This document shows positions 57,321-64,000 of a stretch of 64,000 nucleotides of DNA, piece by piece. Position numbers and translations under genes: made by a program. The notes under the pieces were generated by a model, which was given only the letters and a program-made list of their open reading frames with translations, searched no databases and was not told the DNA's origin. How positions within the stretch are numbered: position 1 is the first letter of the stretch; every line of letters begins with the position of its first letter. Location: contig OX438743.1 of the NCBI GenBank assembly GCA_949316235.1, forward strand, positions 37,851,242 to 37,915,241, given 5' to 3'. The stretch is from Oegoconia quadripuncta (taxonomy: Eukaryota; Arthropoda; Insecta; Lepidoptera; Autostichidae).

Positions 57321-57547
57321 ACCGTAAGCAAGGTGGAAGAACACGTATGGAACGATTTGCACAGCTAAATGGGAGGCAAAATTTGCCGTAGCCATCTGAG
57401 AATACTGCCGTACTGACGATCTTTTCTGCTGTCTTGTACGACGTTTTTAATGGTTCGTTCAAGTTCCAAAGTTTACACTTACGACGTAAATGGCTGTCTT
57501 GAAACGGCGTATTTCAGAGGAGCTTAGGATGTAATTAGACAGCACCA

Positions 57548-57832
57548 GAAGGTCAATTCTCGTAATGTCATGTATTACAATTCCAGTCAAAATTCAATTC
57601 GGGTTTAGTCTCGATCTTCTACTTAAATGTCAAATGCGCCATTCTCCTGTCACAATATTGGAGGTTTATAATGTGATTATATCGAAATGTTATCGAAAGT
57701 TGAACAAATCACATTACAAACCTCAAATATTGTGACAGGAGAATGGTGTATTTGACATTTAGAAGATCGAGACTAGACCCAAACTGAATTTGACTGGAAT
57801 TGTAATACATGACATTACGAGAATTGACCTTC
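57548..57832. mobile_element. 285-bp foldback element
   Basis: Arms 57548-57678 (131 bp) and 57707-57832 (126 bp) are about 90% complementary with a 28-bp spacer. Outer ends are GAAGGTCAATTCTCG and its inverse. No target duplication is clear. Non-coding. Confidence 0.9.
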
Positions 57833-57834
57833 AG

Positions 57835-58705
57835 AATAATAGCGACTATGTTCGTCAAAACCTTACTTCGTCAAATTAGACATTCGTCGGACTGTCTTTG
57901 GATCGTCATTATTAATTAACAAACAGTCCAAATACAGCCTTAATGAATAATTGATGAAGGTAATGGTTTTGATGAACGTCGTCACTGTCATAGACTAGTG
58001 CTGTCCAATTGCACTCTAAGCTGCTGTGAAATACGTCGCTTCAGTACAGTCATCTACGTCTTGAATATAAACTCTAAAACAGAAAGAAACAATTAATATT
58101 ATAATAATTTTTCTCACTTAACTCACTATAACGTTCACATTATTCTGCTAGACGTTATTCGAGGAATTAAAATTAATTAAGAAAAACTACTACATAGATT
58201 GAGCTTTAAGAGGGTTAGAACTTAATAATAAAAAAAGAAAACAATCCATATTTTACCACTTTTATTAAAAAAATGTGCATCATACTATAAGTAAACAACA
58301 TTCAAAGAATAATGAAAAAAGGATGTATCCTTTTCCTTGCTGTGTCAAGAGAAACTTATTGAGTTCCTTTTGAATCAAATTTATTTTATACATTATAGAA
58401 AAGAAAAATGTTTTTGACATTGAATCATCGAAAATATATATCAACTTCAGTCAATATATTTAAGTTATAAGATTCGATTTGTTAAGTACTTTTGATCGAT
58501 AAAGTACTAGATAATAGACATACTGTTTAGGAAGCTTAGTCTATTCAATTTAATTCAGTAGACTTTATTATAGAAAAGAGGTAAGTACTTAATTACTTCA
58601 AAAGTACCTACTTCGTCTGATGGTGGCCGTAGCCATGCCTGACACAGTTTGACATCAAATATAGTCTGACATTCAGAGACATGGCGTTAAGCCACGCTAA
58701 GAGCG
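57835..58705. other. No gene seen
   Basis: No supported feature. Confidence 0.5.
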
Positions 58706-58708
58706 GTC

Positions 58709-58989
58709 TAAGCTGAGACAAGGCCGAGCACTATCTCAAATTTTGGTATTCACAGTCGAGTTCTCAAGCCTCTCTCAGCTTAACACCGTCTCAAAGTCTA
58801 TGGTCTACTTTTTATTTTTTCACCAACTTCCGGTAATGAAACAAATATGGCGGCTTACGTATGAGTGAGGGAGAAGGATAATTTTTTGTAGATACGTGTG
58901 GAAAGCTTCCTATACATCCCCATTAGATGGCAGCACTTTTGATTTGAGAAATGCTTGAGTCGCCGATATTGGTGACTTGTCTCAGCTTA
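58709..58989. repeat. Inverted repeat bounded block
   Basis: TAAGCTGAGACAAG at 58709-58722 and its exact inverse at 58976-58989 bound a 280-bp stretch with further CTCAGCTTA and TCTCAAG motifs. It may be a MITE remnant. Confidence 0.5.
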
Positions 58990-59030
58990 GCCGAATCTCA
59001 TTCTCATTTTTACAAAGATCTTATGGGTCG

Positions 59031-59148
59031 GGTGGCGATTCACACCACAAACGGTTCGCACCGCGGTGTGAAACGACCCATTCAATTTTTGAAGAGCCCC
59101 TTTCGCACCGGTGGTGTGAATCGCCACCTGCAAATTTTGAATGGGTCG
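59031..59148. repeat. Interleaved inverted repeats
   Basis: Arm A (59031-59048) pairs exactly with A' (59111-59128), while arm B (59074-59091) pairs with B' (59131-59148) at 16 of 18 positions; the order is A, B, A', B'. A third near-palindrome, TTCGCACCGCGGTGTGAA, lies between A and B. Confidence 0.8.
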
Positions 59149-59159
59149 ATTCGCACCAC

Positions 59160-59700
59160 AAGGTAAATGACCTTTGATTCGGAAGTTAATTCTGTTTCGG
59201 ACTCATAATAAAAATATTTCACCTAGGTAAATAGAAAAGAAGTAAAAATGTATAAATCATTTTTTTAACATAATAGATTGCTTTACTTTTATTATTATAA
59301 AGAAGTAAATATACTCAACGTTAAAAATATTTTTTTTACTAAAAAACAAGCTTCTATGTATACTGGCTAGACTAGAGAATTACTACAATATAACCACAAA
59401 ATAAATACAAAGTATTATTTATGATTATTTGTGATTATTTTAAGATTATCTATTTAGCCTACAAAGATTTATCTATTTAGCCTACAAAGATTAGCTTAAG
59501 ATTCATCATCATCATCTGATTTAAGAGCCATGCTCTTGTGGGTGGAGATTTTTATATATCTCTCTGCTCTCCGCCTTCCTCTTGACCTCCTGATACGACA
59601 CGACGTTCAACTTCTCTTTTGTTTGCTGCATGTAGTTTATTCTCGGTCTTCCTCTTTTTCTTTTCCCGTTTAAGTTTACATGACTTTTATTACTTGATTT
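59160..59700. other. No gene seen; small tandem duplication
   Basis: The 23-bp unit containing TCTATTTAGCCTACAAAGAT is repeated at 59447-59492. Confidence 0.5.
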
Positions 59701-59704
59701 TTAT

Positions 59705-60118
59705 AATTATTTAAAAATGTTATTTATGATTGTTCCAAGATTATCTATGTAGTATTTCTTAATTTGGTAATCAATCTTTGAAAAAGAAACTGGTAATAGT
59801 GTCCGTGATATGATAACAAACAACTTTCCCATACAGACGTAGGTCGAAATGTGGAAAAAATTTTTGGATTTCCCATACTAAGTTGTGTCACGTGACCGGA
59901 CACTTTGTATTGGAAGGCCACTATATCTATCTATATCTATAAAAAAAGCTGGTGATAGTGGCCTTCCAATACAAAGTGTCCGGTCACGTGACACAACTTA
60001 GTATGGGAAATCCAAAAAAAATTTCACATTTCGACCTATCTATCTATATCTATAAAAAAAAGCTGGTGATAGTAAAACTTATTCTTGGAACAATCATAAA
60101 TAACATTTTTAAATAATT
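59705..60118. mobile_element. Composite foldback element
   Basis: Outer arms 59705-59740 and 60083-60118 are complementary. Inside, arms of about 84 bp at 59841-59924 and 59955-60037 form a second, near-perfect inverted repeat around TGTCACGTGACCGGACAC. A unit of TATCTATAAAAAAAGCTGG is also repeated directly at 59930 and 60045. Non-coding; it ends 88 bp before the putative BEL LTR. Confidence 0.85.
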
Positions 60119-60205
60119 TTCTTTTGAAAGAAAACCCTTCTCTTGCGCAAATAAGTGTTATATAAAATTCCACTTGCATTACGTTTTGGTAGAAACGAGC
60201 CAGCC

Positions 60206-60474
60206 TGTAACAAGTAAAAAACATTTCAAATTACACACTTTTATGTATTTTAAATATATATTCTTATTTATAAGCCCACAACAACACTATCCATAGATAG
60301 TTTACTGTGTCTCAGAGATAAACATTCCCCTGAGCTTGTCTGCTAGGTCAATTAATAGAAAAATATAAATTCGCAGACGTTTTAATATTTGTAAAATTTG
60401 ACAAGGAATAAACAAAATTGTAGAGTATATCCATAGACACCTGTAAAGAGTAAAACAGAAAGGAGGCCGCAACA
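60206..60474 (-). repeat. Putative BEL/Pao 3' LTR
   Basis: On the minus strand the sequence after the last coding block starts TGTTGCGGCC directly behind GACCGGCGGCA, as BEL/Pao LTRs often start after a purine-rich tract. The other end is provisionally placed at TTGTTACA (60206), giving 269 bp. Without the 5' LTR this end cannot be verified. Confidence 0.5.
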
Positions 60475-60494
60475 TGCCGCCGGTCTTGAAGCGT

Positions 60495-61027
60495 TCAAGC
60501 TTCAAAAATACAGAGCCTTGATATGGGACGCTGCAGTGTTCCCGATGCAGTCCTTATGGTGACAACGCGAACCACACCATCTCGGCCTGAATGAGTATTT
60601 TCAATACGGCCAAGTCGCCACTTTAGTGGTGCCGTAAGCTCTCTTATAACTACCATTGTACCAACATCGACGGGCTTAGTTTGTTGTTCCACTTTGACCT
60701 TTGTTATAATTGTGACAAATACTCCATGCTCCATCTTTTCCAAAAATGTTGGCGCAATTCTTCAACTCTTTCGTAACGTGGTAGGTGATTCCTTGAATCA
60801 ATCGTTGGCTGTCACAATGCAGTCATGGGCCGACCAATGAGAAAGTGACCCGGCGTAAGTGGCTGCATGTCGTCGGGTGAAGATGAGAGTGGGGTGAGAG
60901 GACGTGAATTGAGAATCGCTTCAATTTGGCAAAGCGTAGTCCTCAACTCTTCATAAGTTAAATGACTCGGTTGGAGCCATTGTCGAAGTAAATATCTGAC
61001 GGCTTACCCCTACGTGCTATAAATCGT
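60495..61027 (-). pseudogene. BEL/Pao integrase C-terminal part, broken
   Basis: After a one-base shift near 61070 the frame gives FIARRGKPSDIYFDNGSN, covering the second catalytic Asp of the integrase. At about 60965 the reading jumps to LTYEELRTTLCQIEAILNSR, so the segment with the catalytic Glu is deleted. A TGA lies at 60812-60814. A further frameshift near 60700 precedes QTKPVDVGTMVVIRE and the end ISRLCIFEA, the C-terminal domain usual in this family. It could not encode an active integrase. Confidence 0.85.
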
Positions 61028-64000
61028 TTAAGAGCCAATAGGAAACTCTCTGTAGACATAGGTATCTGTCGCAAGCTCTAAATGAATCGCCTTGGTCGCA
61101 AAACAGATAAATAGGCAAATATACGACTTCAAAAGTTTTGCACCTCGTCCCCTTTTAGAACTAATCATAATTGGACCATAATTTGTTTTTAATGGCGCTG
61201 CTTTAGCTTTGGAACATAGTAAATGTGTGTGGACTGTATCTTCGGTATCGGTTGAACGGACATATGCGCATGCTCCGTAGGCTAATTCCGAAGCATCGCA
61301 AAAAATGGGCACATGAATAGAATTTGCTCTTTGACAAATAAAGTGTCTTGGAATCATGATGTCGTTGAGATGACGTAATACACTTGTTGTAGCACGCCAA
61401 CGTTCCAAGATATTACCGTCTTGAATGGTATCATCCCAGTCTAGTTTAAGTAACCACAATTGCTGTAACAACACTTTTGCTTGTATTACAGTGGGCGAAA
61501 CTAAACCCATGGGATCAAATATTTGTGATATTGAGGCTAATATTGAGCGCTTTGTTGTTTCCTTTGGTTCATTGATATTCAAACTAAAAGTCAATATATC
61601 CTCCTGAGCATTCCATAACATCCCAAGAGTTTTTGATACCGGTGTTTCATTAAACGCATACTCGGTTTCAGGAGCGATATCAGCCAAACCTATTAGTACA
61701 TCAGCATTGTTTGATCTCCACTTGCGCAACTCAAAACACCCTGACATTAACTGTTGACTCACACCTTGACAGACACTTATGGCTTCGTCTACGCCTGAAA
61801 GAAGATCATCGACGTAGAAGTCGTGCTCAATAATCGTAGCAATCACAGGATCTTTGCATTCTAGACCTAATTGTTGGAGACATCGTATAGCCAAAAATGG
61901 AGCAGATTCCGTTCCATATGTGATTGTATTGAGCTCAAATGTCTCTATCGGATCATTACTATTATTTCGCCACAATATTCTTTGTAGTGATCTTTGATTT
62001 TCTTTGATTAAAACTTGGCGGTACATTTTGGCAATATCCGCAGATACTACAATTGAATGTTGTCGAAATCGTAGTAAGATGGAGAACACGTCGTCTTGTA
62101 CTGTAGGACCAATTAACTGTATATCGTTTAGTGATAAACCGTTTGACGTTTCAGCAGATGCATTGAAAACTACACGCACTTTTGTTGTTGTGCGATCTTC
62201 TCGGACCACAGCGTGATGGGGCAAATAATATGCATCTTCACTAGCTTGCTTATTTGTTACTTTCCGCATGTGCGACAATTCTTCGTATTCGTTCAAAAAC
62301 TTCTTGTATTCATAATGCAACTTTTGTGTTCGATTTAGTCTTTTCTCAAGCGCAATAAACCTCTTAGTTGCCAACGGTAAAGAGTCTCCGAGATCACTTG
62401 CCTCCTGTTTCAGTGGAATTTGCACGATAAATCTTCCAGTAGGATCCCTCTCAGTTGTCTCTAGAAAGATTTTCTCACACAAATGTTGCTCACTTGTCCA
62501 CGGTTTCACATGTTGGATCTCTTCAAGCTCCCAAAACCGCTCAAGTTGATCTTGCACTTCGCATTTCGAAAAATTGCAATGAACTTTAGAAGAAAGCCCA
62601 ATGCTTCCAGCCAAAATCCAACCTAGCTTTGTTTCTTGGAGAATGGGTTGATGTTTTCCAAGCAGTACCCTCCCGGGCTCAAGAAGGTCCCAAAACAATT
62701 CCGCACCTATAAGAAGATCGACTTCTACTTCGCTTGATTTGCAGAAGTTTGGATCGGCAAGTTTAAGGTTGGACGGAAACTGCATACCTTTAGTAAACAT
62801 TAGATAGGCAGGCAATGGTTGTGTAATTTGTGGAATGACAAAACAATGCATATTATCAGTTTTATATTTATCATCTTTGGATGTCATTGTGATAACACAT
62901 TTCTTTGAAATGATAGTCGTTGCATCATTGATGCCCTGTACCTGTGTATGAACATCTGCAAGGTCAAGCTGAAGTATATTGACAATGCGTTCAGTTAAAA
63001 AACACGAAGAGCTGCCGCTGTCAAGTAACGCTCGGACAATGTGAGCTTGGCCGGAATTGTCATATACTTTAACCATCGCCGTAGACAACATTGCCTGCCT
63101 TGAAATGTTGGCTGACAAGGTCACTGACTTGGACTCGACTTTCTCATTTTCATTGGGGTGGAGCAAAGTATTGTGTCGTTTGTTACACAATACACATGAT
63201 CGATGCCTACATTTGCTAACGTCATGACCAAGCCGCAAACAGTTCAAACAAAGATTCAACTTTTTTGCTGTTTCCTCTCTTTGTCCCATAGATTCCTTCA
63301 GGAAAACAGCGCAATTGTATATCGAGTGGTCCCCTTTGCATACCACACATTTGTACCATTGCTTAGGTGTAGATGTTGGATCAGATACGACTAAGCTTTT
63401 GGGCTTGTTTGTATAGCCACCAGAAGACTTAGTCCGATATTCAATTGTTTCCAGCAAGTCTGCCCTATTCATTAGAAATCGATTGAGAGTTTCATAAGTA
63501 ACTATTTGTATTTGACTGCGATGTTGCTCCCACTCTTTGTTCGTTTCAGGGTCCAACTTCGATGTCATAATGTGAATCAATAGGGTACTCCATCCTTGAA
63601 TAACCTCGCCTAAAGATTCCAGTGACCGTAGATTCCTATTGAACATGTCAATAAGATTGCGCAATCCTTTCGAGCTGTTGTTCATTTGTTTGGCCTCGAA
63701 AAGTGCTCTAACATAATTATTAATCAAAAGTTTTCTATTGTCAAATCTTTCTACCAAACTTTTCCAGGCTATTTCATAGTTGTCTGACGTCAATTCGAGA
63801 GATTCTATCAAGACCAATGCTGTGCCACTTAAACTGGCCTTCAAGTAAAAGAATTTGCTTGTAGCGTCGATTTGGTGGTTGTCGTGTACTAAGGACCTAA
63901 ACACATCTCGGAACTCAAGCCAACTACTGTACGTGCCATCAAATTTGGGAAGACCTATTGTAGGCAATTTGACCTGGTATGGTTTACAAGAAATTGGTAT
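61028..64000 (-). pseudogene. BEL/Pao gag-pol polyprotein, truncated
   Basis: The frame is open from the right edge (it continues beyond 64000) for about 990 codons. Numbering from 63967: gag-like DUF1759 region 1-180 (LPKFDGTYSSWLEFRDVF); three Cys/His knuckles at 207-219, 240-253 and 258-270; retropepsin-like protease with ALLDSGSSS (D316); reverse transcriptase with RVVFNAS (598-604), SADIAKMYRQ (643-652) and the catalytic YVDD (718-721); then RNase H with FCDASELAYGA (D892). At about residue 928 (61183) APLK passes directly to YGPIMISSKRGRGAKL, an integrase segment. The rest of RNase H and the integrase zinc-binding domain are therefore deleted in frame. Protein ends at a stop caused by the shift near 61070. 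Confidence 0.93.

Larger units (their letters stand above)
60206..64000 (-). mobile_element. BEL/Pao LTR retrotransposon, partial
   Basis: Domain order on the minus strand is gag-like, zinc knuckles, aspartic protease, reverse transcriptase, partial RNase H, partial integrase and the C-terminal domain, then the LTR. The 5' LTR and start of gag lie outside the window. Two internal deletions and at least three frame-breaking changes make this copy defective. Confidence 0.9.

Noticed and set aside
61203..61400. Small frames inside the BEL/Pao element on both strands
   Set aside because: They are shadows of the gag-pol frame.

Overview
This is AT-rich eukaryotic DNA, almost certainly from an insect and probably a lepidopteran. 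That placement is an inference from the mix of transposable elements: an intact mariner, a BEL/Pao retrotransposon, RTE- and CR1/Jockey-like LINE remnants with microsatellite tails, several tRNA-derived SINE families and many foldback MITEs. I see no bacterial operons, rRNA, CRISPR array or functional tRNA gene. No host gene can be named with confidence. The only non-repeat coding candidate is a 149-codon minus-strand frame at 16475-16924 that could be a terminal exon.

Layout. 0.4-7.9 kb: SINE pieces, a 26-bp-arm hairpin, a LINE reverse-transcriptase relic (2.7-3.2 kb), a nest in which one SINE sits inside another beside an 800-bp Tc1/mariner-type foldback element (4.99-5.79 kb), a second foldback family (5.9-6.3 kb) and a 42-bp inverted repeat. 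9.7-12.2 kb: more SINEs, one split by a 403-bp insertion with a 4-bp target duplication, and nested foldback elements. 13.3-14.2 kb: a deletion derivative of a gene resembling tyrosine recombinases, with imperfect hairpins on both sides. 16-21 kb: a foldback MITE, the hypothetical frame, a three-unit minisatellite and SINEs. 22-36 kb: retroposon fragments, a pentanucleotide array, a (CA)n tract and a PIF/Harbinger-like MITE (30.54-30.89 kb). 36.6-41 kb: a hAT-like MITE with an 8-bp duplication, the second copy of the 0.8-kb foldback family, and a 1.3-kb mariner with an intact 357-codon D,D34D transposase. 41-57 kb: retroposon debris. 57.5-60.1 kb: complex inverted repeats. 60.2-64 kb: a BEL/Pao element on the minus strand that runs off the right edge and has lost parts of RNase H and integrase.

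How the parts relate. There is no pathway here; the window is a layered record of transposition. Mariner is the only element with all its visible parts intact. Most other elements are non-autonomous and would need proteins supplied from elsewhere. Nesting gives relative ages: SINE A is younger than the SINE B it interrupts at 4.6-4.9 kb; the 403-bp insertion is younger than the SINE B at 10.4-11.1 kb; and a retroposon is younger than the foldback element it splits at 11.36-12.15 kb.
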